From the NCBI GenBank assembly GCA_046758905.1, contig JBHIBC010000075.1, positions 1 through 13,507 on the forward strand: a stretch of 13,507 nt of DNA, given 5' to 3'. Position 1 is the first letter of the stretch. Every line of letters begins with the position of its first letter. Positions 1 to 6,466 of the stretch are shown piece after piece. This DNA comes from JBHIBC01 sp046758905 (lineage in GTDB: Bacteria; Acidobacteriota; Polarisedimenticolia; Gp22-AA2). The notes beneath the pieces were generated by a model. It searched no databases and was not told where the DNA came from. It saw only the letters and a program-made list of their open reading frames with translations. The translations under genes were made by a program, and so were the position numbers.

Positions 1-315
1 GCCTACGTATTAAGCCTGCTTGGGACCGTGGGGCTCGGGTTCGTCTTCTTCCGCTCGGGCGGCGACTACTACTACGGGCCGGTCCCCGACCTGCCCGCCA
101 ACGCCCGCTTCTACCTGGACCTCGGCCTGCCGCCGCCGGCCCGGGTTCTCCTGGTTCCGCTCACGATCAAGGGCAGGGCCTCGGTCATCCTGTACGCCGA
201 CAACGGGCCGCAGGCGGGTCCGCTTCCGGACATCGAGGAATACCGCCGCCTGCTCAACAAGGCGGCTCTGGCGCTGGAGATCCTTATCCTGCGGAACAAG
301 ATCACGATGATCTGA
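1..315 (+). CDS. C-terminal fragment of a GAF-like domain protein
   Basis: The reading frame is open at the left edge of the window and ends at TGA 313-315, so only the last 104 residues are visible. The segment around VLLVPLTIKGRASVILYADN looks like the closing beta strands of a GAF-type sensory domain, where a 'P-hydrophobic-x-GR...LYADN' stretch is followed by a C-terminal helix (here LLNKAALALEILILRNKI). Fragments like this end regulatory or signalling proteins that carry N-terminal PilZ, DUF4388 or receiver domains, but none of those is in view. The assignment rests on the shape of this short stretch, not on a catalytic motif, so the ligand and partner are unknown. An internal GTG at 28 is in frame but falls inside the domain and is unlikely to be the true start. 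The next gene begins about 50 bases downstream on the same strand and may share the transcript. Confidence 0.6.
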   Translation, partial: AYVLSLLGTVGLGFVFFRSGGDYYYGPVPDLPANARFYLDLGLPPPARVLLVPLTIKGRASVILYADNGPQAGPLPDIEEYRRLLNKAALALEILILRNKITMI

Positions 316-364
316 GCCGCGCCGCCGGTCCGGCCCGCGGCCCCGCGGCTCGATCCTCGAGGCG

Positions 365-949
365 GTGAGGACGTATCCCGTGGGCGAGCCTGTCGCGATC
401 GACCCCGTGGCCGCACGGCTGCTGCTGGGGGTGGCGCGCGCGGCGATCGAGGCCCGCGTCCTGGGGCGTCCGGAGCCGCCCCTTCCCGGGCACCCCCCCG
501 CGATCCGGCGGCCGCGGGGGGCCTTCGTCACGCTACGGTCCGGCGGGGACCTGCGCGGCTGCATCGGCGTCGTGGAGCCCCGCGACCCGCTCGTCGAGGC
601 CGTGGCGCACTGCGCCGTCGCCGCCGCCACCGAGGATCCGCGCTTCCCGCCCGTCACGGAGTCGGAGCTGCCGGACATCCATCTCGAGGTCTCGGTCCTG
701 GATCGGCCCTTCCGGGTCGACGGCCCGGGCCGGATCGAGCCCGGCCGCCACGGCGTGATAGTCAGCCGGGGAGCCTATCGGGGCCTGCTCCTGCCGCAGG
801 TCGCGATCGAGCACGGGTGGGACGCCGCGACCCTCCTGGAGCAGTGCTGCCGCAAGGCGGGGCTGCCCGCGGATGCCTGGCGGCGGGGCGGCGTGGTGAT
901 CGAGGCCTTCGAGGCGCAGGTCTTCTCGGAGCCGGAGGCGGAGGGCTAG
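365..949 (+). CDS. amrA: AMMECR1-domain protein (AmmeMemoRadiSam system protein A)
   Basis: This 194-residue protein matches the AMMECR1 family over its whole length. The hallmark LRGCIG lies at residues 63-68, DPRFPP at 91-96, the EVSVL strand at 108-112, and the closing GLLLPQVA...W..ATLLEQCCRKAGLP block at 140-168. The family is small, cytosolic and widely conserved. In bacteria it is often encoded beside a Memo-like protein and a radical SAM enzyme, but its reaction is not established. Neither partner is visible here; they could lie left of the window. The start is uncertain. GTG 365 has a GAGG only two bases before it. GTG 380 has a GAGG at 367-370 with nine bases of spacing and would give a protein five residues shorter with no loss of conserved sequence. 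The stop overlaps the stop of the convergent LysM gene in a shared CTAG at 946-949. The family call is strong; the function is unknown. Confidence 0.9.
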   Translation: MRTYPVGEPVAIDPVAARLLLGVARAAIEARVLGRPEPPLPGHPPAIRRPRGAFVTLRSGGDLRGCIGVVEPRDPLVEAVAHCAVAAATEDPRFPPVTESELPDIHLEVSVLDRPFRVDGPGRIEPGRHGVIVSRGAYRGLLLPQVAIEHGWDAATLLEQCCRKAGLPADAWRRGGVVIEAFEAQVFSEPEAEG

Positions 950-2397
950 TAGGCCTCCACCATGTTCCCCACCTCGATCTCGCGGACCGCGTGGATGATC
1001 TTGGCGGTCGAGGTGTTCTTCTCCGTGGTCAGGACGACCATCTGGCCGATGACCTTGGGCGGGTAGACGTTCTTCCGATCGCGCCTCTGCTTCGGCGGAC
1101 GCATCGAGAGCCCGGACCACTCGTACTCGTAATGGAGGCGCCGGTAGAGGTCGTAGGGCTCGTTGGGCACGAAGATGGTCAGGAAGTCGCCGGCCTTCAG
1201 GCCGTCGTCGTAGCCCAGATCGATGTCCACGATGTACCCGGTACCGACGACGGCGACGTTGTCCATGGTGTGCACGATGTACCCCGTCGCCTTCCCCTCC
1301 TGGAGCACCTGCAGGCGGTCGAAAGGCGGCACCGGCCCGGACGGGATCGGCTCGACCCGCAACGCGACCAGGTCGTACCCGGTGCGGATCTCGTCGCAGG
1401 CCATGGAGATCTTGCCGATCGCCGTCCTCTCCTGGGCCGCGAGAACCCTCACCGTCCCCAGTCTCTTGTAGTAGAAGCCGAGCTTCTTGTGGGTCAGCGG
1501 GTGGCGGATCACCCCCTCCCGGGCGACGATGCTGTACTCGGTCCCGGGGTCGACGTGCCCGTTGCTCCTGCCGCGGTTCAGGTAGATGATATCGCCCTGC
1601 GTCAGGGAGACCTTGGACTCCTCCATCTGGTTGGCGATGAAATAGTCGGGCACGGTGTCGCGCCGCGCGATGAAGCCGCTGCACCTGAGGTCCACCTCGT
1701 CCGCGAGCTGGTCGAGCTTCGGCACGGCGCGCGGTGCGTGGGCCTGCTCGGGGGCGCGCGGCAGATCGGGCGCCTCCTGCGGCGGAGCCGGCGGCGCGGA
1801 GGCGAGCGGCCCCTGGATCGGACGCGGCCCGGGGGCCGGCGGCGGCTCGGCCTCGGGCATCGGCGGCGCCCCCCTCTGCCCGCGGGGGACCACCCGGGTC
1901 ACGACCGTAGGCCGCGGCGGGAGGAGGAGCGGATCGCCGGGATAGATCCAGTGCGAGTCGAGGATGTACCTGTTCTGATTCCAGATCTGGGGCCACAGGT
2001 AGGGGTCCCCGAACGCCAGGTCCGCCAGATCCCATAGGGTGTCCCCCGGCACGATGATGTGCAGCGTCGCGTCCGGGGCGAACGACTCCGGTGCCGGCGG
2101 GTCGTACGGCGTCCAGTGGTCGCCCACGAACTTCAGGTCGGTGGGCGGAGGCGTCGAGCCCGGCAGCAGAGGGCGCCGCGCGCCGCGTCCGTGCTCTTTT
2201 TCGGCGGCCTGCGCCGCAGGCACCGGGGTCCCGCCGCCATCCTCCTCCTGTCCGGGCGCGTCCGTCGACTCGGCCGCGGAAGACGAGCCTTCGGATCCTC
2301 CGGCCTCCTGGCCCAGAGACGGCGCCGGAGCGAACAGCCCCCACGCGAAGACAAGGGCGCCGATGAGGGTCAGCGTCAAACCGGATGATCTGCGCAT
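946..2397 (-). CDS. Secreted LysM-domain envelope protein with duplicated beta-rich tail
   Basis: The 483-residue product starts with a typical signal peptide: MRR, a hydrophobic run to about residue 24, and likely cleavage near SLGQ-E at residue 30. A low-complexity Ala/Gly/Ser/Pro/Glu linker follows. One LysM domain spans residues about 112-161 (HIIVPGDTLWDLA...W..IWNQNRYI...IYPGDPLLLP), and LysM binds N-acetylglucosamine glycans, usually peptidoglycan. A second proline-rich linker (about 175-225) leads to a C-terminal region of about 240 residues that appears to contain two related modules, 265-344 and 384-483. Both end in a 'G-x-[MV]-x-VL...TA-[KI]-I..A..EI..G..V' pattern, which suggests internal duplication. 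Similar tails occur in LysM proteins of Acidobacteria and deltaproteobacteria without a known activity. No peptidase or amidase motif is visible, so a structural or anchoring role is inferred. AAGGAG lies eight bases before ATG 2397. A candidate promoter sits about 60 bases upstream, so it is probably transcribed separately from the rsmD operon. Confidence 0.88.
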   Translation of the reverse strand: MRRSSGLTLTLIGALVFAWGLFAPAPSLGQEAGGSEGSSSAAESTDAPGQEEDGGGTPVPAAQAAEKEHGRGARRPLLPGSTPPPTDLKFVGDHWTPYDPPAPESFAPDATLHIIVPGDTLWDLADLAFGDPYLWPQIWNQNRYILDSHWIYPGDPLLLPPRPTVVTRVVPRGQRGAPPMPEAEPPPAPGPRPIQGPLASAPPAPPQEAPDLPRAPEQAHAPRAVPKLDQLADEVDLRCSGFIARRDTVPDYFIANQMEESKVSLTQGDIIYLNRGRSNGHVDPGTEYSIVAREGVIRHPLTHKKLGFYYKRLGTVRVLAAQERTAIGKISMACDEIRTGYDLVALRVEPIPSGPVPPFDRLQVLQEGKATGYIVHTMDNVAVVGTGYIVDIDLGYDDGLKAGDFLTIFVPNEPYDLYRRLHYEYEWSGLSMRPPKQRRDRKNVYPPKVIGQMVVLTTEKNTSTAKIIHAVREIEVGNMVEAY

Positions 2398-2456
2398 TCG
2401 TCTCTCTCCTTACGACCGGCCGCATCCGCCCGCGGCTGGGCAAGCCACGGCGTCAA

Positions 2457-2484
2457 AAATTATGTGCGCGCGTCGCGAAGTCAA
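2457..2484 (-). promoter_or_regulatory. Candidate sigma70-type promoter of the LysM gene
   Basis: On the minus strand, TTGACT (2484-2479) and TAATTT (2462-2457) are separated by 16 bases, in an AT-rich patch inside otherwise very GC-rich DNA. The -35 matches consensus at five of six positions. The -10 keeps only the key first, second and last bases; an offset CATAAT is a better -10 but would be only 14 bases away. The implied leader is about 50 bases and carries the AAGGAG ribosome binding site of the LysM gene. Confidence 0.5.
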
Positions 2485-2490
2485 GAATGC

Positions 2491-2510
2491 GGGCGGAGAC
2501 GGGCGGGGAC
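2491..2510. repeat. Two 10-bp tandem direct repeats upstream of the LysM promoter
   Basis: GGGCGGAGAC and GGGCGGGGAC lie head to tail, differing at one base, and a third partial GGGC follows. They sit a few bases upstream of the -35 box of the LysM gene. The 10-bp period matches one helical turn, so they could be regulator contacts. In DNA this rich in G and C they could also be chance. Confidence 0.35.
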
Positions 2511-2579
2511 GGGCACCCGGACTACAGAATTGCAATCGTGGGCCCCGGGCGCGGGCCTCTCGGGGCGGGATCGCGGGCC

Positions 2580-3218
2580 TCAGGAGCCGGCCAGCCGCCT
2601 GCGGGCCAAAGCGGCAACGTCGCTGTCCGGATGGAGGGCGATCACCGCCTGCAGGGCGCGACGCATCGGCTGCTCGCGGCCGAGCTTCCCGTAGCACAGG
2701 GCGATCTTGTAGCGGGCGTGGGCCGCCTTGTTCCCGGACGGATAGCGCTCGGTCACCTTCCGGAACTCGGCGACCGCCTCCTCGTACAGCCCGCGCGCGT
2801 AATAGCATTCGCCGATCCAGTACTGCGCGTTGTCGGCCTGGGGGCCATCGGGGTCGGCGGCCAGGAAGGAGCGCAGGGCCGTCTCGGCGGCCGCGTACTC
2901 GCCCCGGTGGTACAGGGCGTACCCTCTGCGGTACAGGCCGACGGGAGTGCCCGCGGCCGGAGGGGGCGGCGCGACCGTTGGATCCACGCCCCGCGGTGCC
3001 GGGCTCGGCCCGGTCAACCTTTCGGCGGCCGAGCGGACCGTCCGGCGGTTTCGTCCCTGCCGGTCGCGCAGGCCCTCCACCTGCCGGCGGATGTCGCGGA
3101 TCTGCGTGCCGACCGAGCGCGTCTGAACGGGCGTCAGGCAGGCGGCGTTCGCCAGCATCGCCATGACGGCCGCGCCGACCGCCCCTCGCCGTCGCGCTCG
3201 CCGCCGCTGTCGTGCCAT
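2580..3218 (-). CDS. CpoB/YbgF-like periplasmic TPR protein
   Basis: The 212-residue product has a very basic N-terminus (MARQRRRARRRG), a hydrophobic stretch, then ANAAC with Cys27. This is either a lipoprotein signal with a poor lipobox or an ordinary signal peptide. Residues about 33-68 are helical and charged, resembling the short coiled coil of CpoB/YbgF. A Pro/Ala linker (75-93) leads to three TPR-like repeats from about 95 to 210 (YRRGYALYHRGEYAAAE, AQYWIGECYYARGLYEEAV, ARYKIALCYGKLG). This order matches the Tol-Pal accessory protein CpoB, which links outer membrane constriction to peptidoglycan synthesis in E. coli. No tolA, tolB or pal gene is in view, so the family is clear but the Tol-Pal role is inferred. 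Its ATG overlaps the TGA of the upstream membrane protein gene as ATGA (3218 shared), implying translational coupling. I saw no convincing terminator after it. Confidence 0.82.
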   Translation of the reverse strand: MARQRRRARRRGAVGAAVMAMLANAACLTPVQTRSVGTQIRDIRRQVEGLRDRQGRNRRTVRSAAERLTGPSPAPRGVDPTVAPPPPAAGTPVGLYRRGYALYHRGEYAAAETALRSFLAADPDGPQADNAQYWIGECYYARGLYEEAVAEFRKVTERYPSGNKAAHARYKIALCYGKLGREQPMRRALQAVIALHPDSDVAALARRRLAGS

Positions 3219-5719
3219 CACCTCTGCTCCACGACTCCCCCACCCGGACCCGCCGACAGCAGGTCCCGGAACTCGGGACGTCCCGCAAGGATACGGAAGG
3301 CCGGCTCCGCTGACAAGGGGGCCGCGTCGGGGGCGGAGCGCATCGCCCGCGCGAGCTCCCGCCGGGCCTCCTCCACCCGGCCCGAGGACGCCAGCCGCGA
3401 CGCCAGCCAGAGACGCGCCCTGAAGCACCCGGGGTCGAGGGCCACCGCCTCCCGGAACGCCCTCTCGGCCCCGTCCGGATCGCCCCCGTCCGCGCGGATG
3501 CGCCCGAGAGCCACCCGCGGGGCGCAGGCGTCCGTCTCCAGGGCCAGCGCGGCGCGGATCTGCGCCAGCGCCTGCTCCCGCAGGCCGCGCCGGTGCGCCA
3601 GGAGGGCGAGGTCCGCTCGCAGATCGGCGCGCCGCGGCTCCAGCCGCACCGCCTCCCGATAGTCCCGGATCGCGGCGTCGATCTCCCCGCGGCGCGCCAG
3701 CAGGGCTCCCCGAGCCTGCAGCGATGCGGGGCCGAGCGCGCCGCGTCTTTCCGCGAGCTTCCAGTTCTCGATCGCGGCCTGGGGCTCGCCCTCCCGGAGC
3801 AGCCGCAGGGCGAGCGCCGCGCGAGCCGCAGAGAAGCCGGGGTCGAGATCGAGAGCCGCCTCGAAGGCGCGGCGCGCATCGGCGCCGCGCCCCGCCTTCT
3901 CCAGAACGATGCCCAGGTCGTATTGGAGGACCGCGCTCGTCGGCGCCTTCCGGATCGCCTCCCGGAAGAGGGCCTCCGCCGCCTCCACGCTCCCCACGAC
4001 GCCGAAGAACAGCGCCGCGTTCACCTCGGCGAGGGGGACCTCTCGGAGCGGCAGCAGGCGGCGGAGAAAGCCGGGCGCCGGGTCGGTGTCGCGAGACCGG
4101 CGGTTGGCCTCGCGCACCTCCCGCAGGACCCGCTCCGCCAGCCGGGGGTCCCGGAGGTCGATCGGCGCCACGCCGCCCCGGCCCGATCGGGCCACCTCCT
4201 CGCGGACGAAGACCGACGCCGAGAGGTCGACGTAGACCGGGCGCCAGCCGGGCCCCGTCGCCAGGTAACGGAGCAGCCGCGACGCCCCGGGGCTGCGCCG
4301 GTGGCTCCAGACGACCGTCGAGATCCCGTACCTGCGCGCCGCTGTCTCGAACGCGTCGGGGTCCCGCTGGAGCGCGAGGTAGTCCGCGAACAGGGACGCG
4401 GGGTGGACCTCGAGGCGACCGTCGATGAACACGCGCCGGTCCGGAAACCAGCGCCAGGCGAGGAAGCCTCCCATGCTCATGTCGTTCAGGACCTCTCCGG
4501 GCAGGCCGTGGGAGCGGACGAAATCGGCGGCGCGGCGCGGGTAGAGCCCCGGCGACTCCCCCCGGCCGAAGTAGCGGTGCGTCCCGTCTCGGGCGTAGAA
4601 GCGGTTCGACCAGACATCCACCGTCAGCAGGAGGATCGCCGGAATCAGAATCGCGCCCGGGAGGATCGATCCGCACCGGAGCCGCCCGCCCGGGAGGTCC
4701 CTGCCGCGCCAGGCCCTTGCCGCCCGGCCGACCAGCCGCCCCACGGCCGGACTTCCCGACGCCACCGCAACCAGGGAGAAAAGCGGGATGTTGCGCCGCG
4801 CCAGGAGGGCGAGGAGGAATGTGGCCCCGAGCAGGAGCAGGTCGGAGGGGCGGACACGTCTCCACTCCAACGCCGCCGCGGCCAGCACGATCGCCGAGAG
4901 CAGCCCGAAGGCCAGCACCGAGGCGGTCGGGCCGTACCCCCCGAAGGGGGCCTGGAACTCGGCGATGCGCCGCGCGTACAGGTTGCCGGCAGCGATCCTC
5001 TCGAACAGCAGCCGGCGGGGCAGGTCCCAGCCGGCGAGCCCGTAAGGGGTGCAGAGCGTCGCCAGAAGCGCCGCCCCGGCCGCCGCCGCAACCCGGATCG
5101 GCCGTGGCGCGGGGCCGCGATCGGAGCGTCCGGGCCCCGGCCGACGGGCGTCGAGCAGATCGCCCAGGACGGTGAGGATCAGCACCCCGATCCCTACCGC
5201 GTAAAGCGCGTGCAGGTTGGCCCACACCAGCAGCAGCGGCGGCACGATCAGCAGGATGCGGGGCGAGGAGTCCCGCCGCTCCAGGCAGAACAGCAGAAGG
5301 CCGAGAAGGCACAGGGACGCGGCCTCGGGCCTGAGGGTGAACCGTTCCTGCGCCGCGACCACCGCCACGAGACCGACGGCTGCGGCGACGCCGGCCGACG
5401 AGCGCCGCAGTGCTGCGGCGAGGGCGCCGCCCACGCCGCCGACGATCAGCAGGATCTTGAGGAGGTCGAGCCCCGAAGGGCCGGCGGCGCGATCGACCGC
5501 CGCGATCAGCACCTGGAACAGCCAGTGCAGATCCACCCAGGGCCTCCCGGCCGAGGTATGGGTGTACTCATCGACGCGGGGAATCCCATGGCCGTCGAGG
5601 ATCCTCTCCCCGGTGAGCAGGTGCCAGAAGAGGTCCACCTCCGCCAGCTGCGTCAGGCAGAAGCTGGCGGTCAGCGCGAGGAGCAGGATCAACGCGGCGG
5701 CCGCCGTGACGCGGCTCAC
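3218..5719 (-). CDS. Polytopic GT-C-like membrane protein with C-terminal TPR repeats
   Basis: The 833-residue product joins a membrane half to a TPR half. Residues 1-370 hold about nine to ten hydrophobic segments (for example 5-24, 87-104, 112-124, 155-184, 210-223, 265-284, 292-307, 352-367). The first large loop carries EVDLFWHLLTGERIL (27-41) and GRPWVDLHWLFQVL (58-71), with acidic residues E27, D29 and D63 placed as in GT-C lipid-linked glycosyltransferases. Further conserved-looking stretches are RFTLRPE (126-132), WANLHALYAVG (166-176) and ARRNIPLF (307-314). A soluble segment (about 375-510) contains MGGFLAWRWFPDRRVFIDGR (416-435), typical of this family. Residues about 565-800 form six or so TPRs. 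Transfer of a sugar from a polyprenyl-phosphate donor is plausible but not shown by any diagnostic catalytic signature. GTG 5719 overlaps the rsmD stop as GTGA, which fixes the start; the frame is open farther upstream but without protein-like sequence. Confidence 0.8.
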   Translation of the reverse strand: MSRVTAAAALILLLALTASFCLTQLAEVDLFWHLLTGERILDGHGIPRVDEYTHTSAGRPWVDLHWLFQVLIAAVDRAAGPSGLDLLKILLIVGGVGGALAAALRRSSAGVAAAVGLVAVVAAQERFTLRPEAASLCLLGLLLFCLERRDSSPRILLIVPPLLLVWANLHALYAVGIGVLILTVLGDLLDARRPGPGRSDRGPAPRPIRVAAAAGAALLATLCTPYGLAGWDLPRRLLFERIAAGNLYARRIAEFQAPFGGYGPTASVLAFGLLSAIVLAAAALEWRRVRPSDLLLLGATFLLALLARRNIPLFSLVAVASGSPAVGRLVGRAARAWRGRDLPGGRLRCGSILPGAILIPAILLLTVDVWSNRFYARDGTHRYFGRGESPGLYPRRAADFVRSHGLPGEVLNDMSMGGFLAWRWFPDRRVFIDGRLEVHPASLFADYLALQRDPDAFETAARRYGISTVVWSHRRSPGASRLLRYLATGPGWRPVYVDLSASVFVREEVARSGRGGVAPIDLRDPRLAERVLREVREANRRSRDTDPAPGFLRRLLPLREVPLAEVNAALFFGVVGSVEAAEALFREAIRKAPTSAVLQYDLGIVLEKAGRGADARRAFEAALDLDPGFSAARAALALRLLREGEPQAAIENWKLAERRGALGPASLQARGALLARRGEIDAAIRDYREAVRLEPRRADLRADLALLAHRRGLREQALAQIRAALALETDACAPRVALGRIRADGGDPDGAERAFREAVALDPGCFRARLWLASRLASSGRVEEARRELARAMRSAPDAAPLSAEPAFRILAGRPEFRDLLSAGPGGGVVEQR

Positions 5720-6282
5720 GGCGCACGACCCCCCTCCGCCGCCCGCAGCATCGTCAGGGCAGTGTCGCCGTACAGGTAGGTGCGCGCGGGGCGCAGGGCC
5801 GATGTGAGGAGCGGCTCGGGCGGCCTCGGGGCGCGGTGCTCGACGATGACCGCACCTCCCGGGGCCATGATTCGGGCGAGGCGCGTCACGACTGCGGCCG
5901 CGATCGCCCCCGCGTAGGGCGGATCCAGAAAGGCGATCTGAAAACGGGCCCCGCGGCGGCGGAGGCGGAGAAGCGAATGCGCCACGTCGCCCCGTAGGAT
6001 CTCGTGCTCCCCCCGCCAGCGGCCGGATCGGAGGTTGTGGCGGATCACCCGCACCGCACGGCGGTCGCGCTCCAGGAACACGACTCGCGAGGCCCCGCGG
6101 CTGAGAGCCTCCACTCCGACGGCTCCGGTGCCCGCGTACGCGTCCAGGAAGAGCGCTTCGCGCACCCGCGGGCCGAGGATGTCGAACAGCGCCTCCCGGA
6201 CGCGATCGCTCGTCGGCCGGATCGCCAGCCCGCCCGGGCCCCTCAGGCGACGTCCCCCCGCTTCGCCCCCGGTCAGCCGCAC
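5716..6282 (-). CDS. rsmD: 16S rRNA (guanine(966)-N(2))-methyltransferase RsmD
   Basis: This 188-residue protein is close to the usual RsmD length and carries its signatures. These are the N-terminal RLTGGEAGGRRL (2-13), RPTSDRVREALFDIL (22-36), the SAM-binding motif I LDAYAGTGAVGVEALSRGA (46-64), the acidic residue after beta 2 in FLERDRRA (E71), and the N-methyltransferase motif LDPPY (119-123). It methylates N2 of G966 in 16S rRNA in the 30S subunit, using S-adenosylmethionine. Motif I reads DAYAGTG where E. coli-type proteins have DLFAGSG, a conservative variant. The start is GTG 6282, chosen because the conserved RLTGG begins immediately after it. GGGAG upstream is very close (one base), and a GAAGGG lies nine bases away. 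It is the first gene of an operon with two envelope-protein genes, to which it is joined by a 4-base GTGA overlap. Confidence 0.95.
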   Translation of the reverse strand: MRLTGGEAGGRRLRGPGGLAIRPTSDRVREALFDILGPRVREALFLDAYAGTGAVGVEALSRGASRVVFLERDRRAVRVIRHNLRSGRWRGEHEILRGDVAHSLLRLRRRGARFQIAFLDPPYAGAIAAAVVTRLARIMAPGGAVIVEHRAPRPPEPLLTSALRPARTYLYGDTALTMLRAAEGGRAP

Positions 6283-6377
6283 GCTCCCGGACCCTTCGGT
6301 ACTGAGCAGATCCCGAACACCCGCCGTCCTTGCTGCGTAAGCTGCGCGATACCGGCCGCCGGCGTGATCGCGCGGGG

Positions 6378-6383
6378 ATTATA
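6378..6383 (-). promoter_or_regulatory. Candidate -10 element for the rsmD operon
   Basis: Reading the minus strand, this is a perfect TATAAT in a GC-rich intergenic stretch, about 95 bases before the rsmD start. At 17-base spacing the -35 position reads GGGGGT, so there is no matching -35 box and no TGn extension. It may be an activator-dependent promoter or a chance match. It lies back to back with the rightward promoter of the large secreted protein gene. Confidence 0.4.
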
Positions 6384-6409
6384 CACCGCAGCCGGCGGCC
6401 ACCCCCTCC

Positions 6410-6438
6410 TTGACTTCCGCTCGACGCGCCGGTACGAT
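6410..6438 (+). promoter_or_regulatory. Sigma70-type promoter of the large secreted protein gene
   Basis: TTGACT (6410-6415) and TACGAT (6433-6438) are exactly 17 bases apart. That is five of six and four of six matches to the TTGACA/TATAAT consensus at ideal spacing. Transcription would begin near 6445. This rules out an open frame starting at 6410 as the translated start and leaves a leader of only about 22 bases. Confidence 0.65.
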
Positions 6439-6453
6439 CCCACGCAAGTTCAT

Positions 6454-6459
6454 GAGGGA
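6454..6459 (+). promoter_or_regulatory. Ribosome binding site deciding the start at 6467
   Basis: GAGGGA ends seven bases before ATG 6467. The alternative in-frame ATG at 6452 overlaps this site and has no ribosome binding site of its own. The 6467 start also gives a cleaner signal peptide. Confidence 0.6.
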
Positions 6460-6466
6460 ATTGAAG

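Noticed and set aside
533..2443. Long minus-strand frame overlapping the AMMECR1 and LysM genes.
   Set aside because: It is Arg/Gly/Ala-rich shadow sequence out of phase with the LysM frame, which has a signal peptide, a LysM domain and a ribosome binding site.
2526..2579. Inverted repeats after the CpoB-like gene as a terminator.
   Set aside because: Short GC-only pairings around GGGCCCCGGGC exist, but no T tract follows on the minus strand. The nearby ATTGCAAT palindrome is too short to call an operator.
3593..5779. Long plus-strand open frame over the GT-C/TPR gene.
   Set aside because: Composition is Arg/Pro/Gln/Glu-rich without motifs. The minus-strand frame has transmembrane segments, TPRs and start/stop overlaps with both neighbours.
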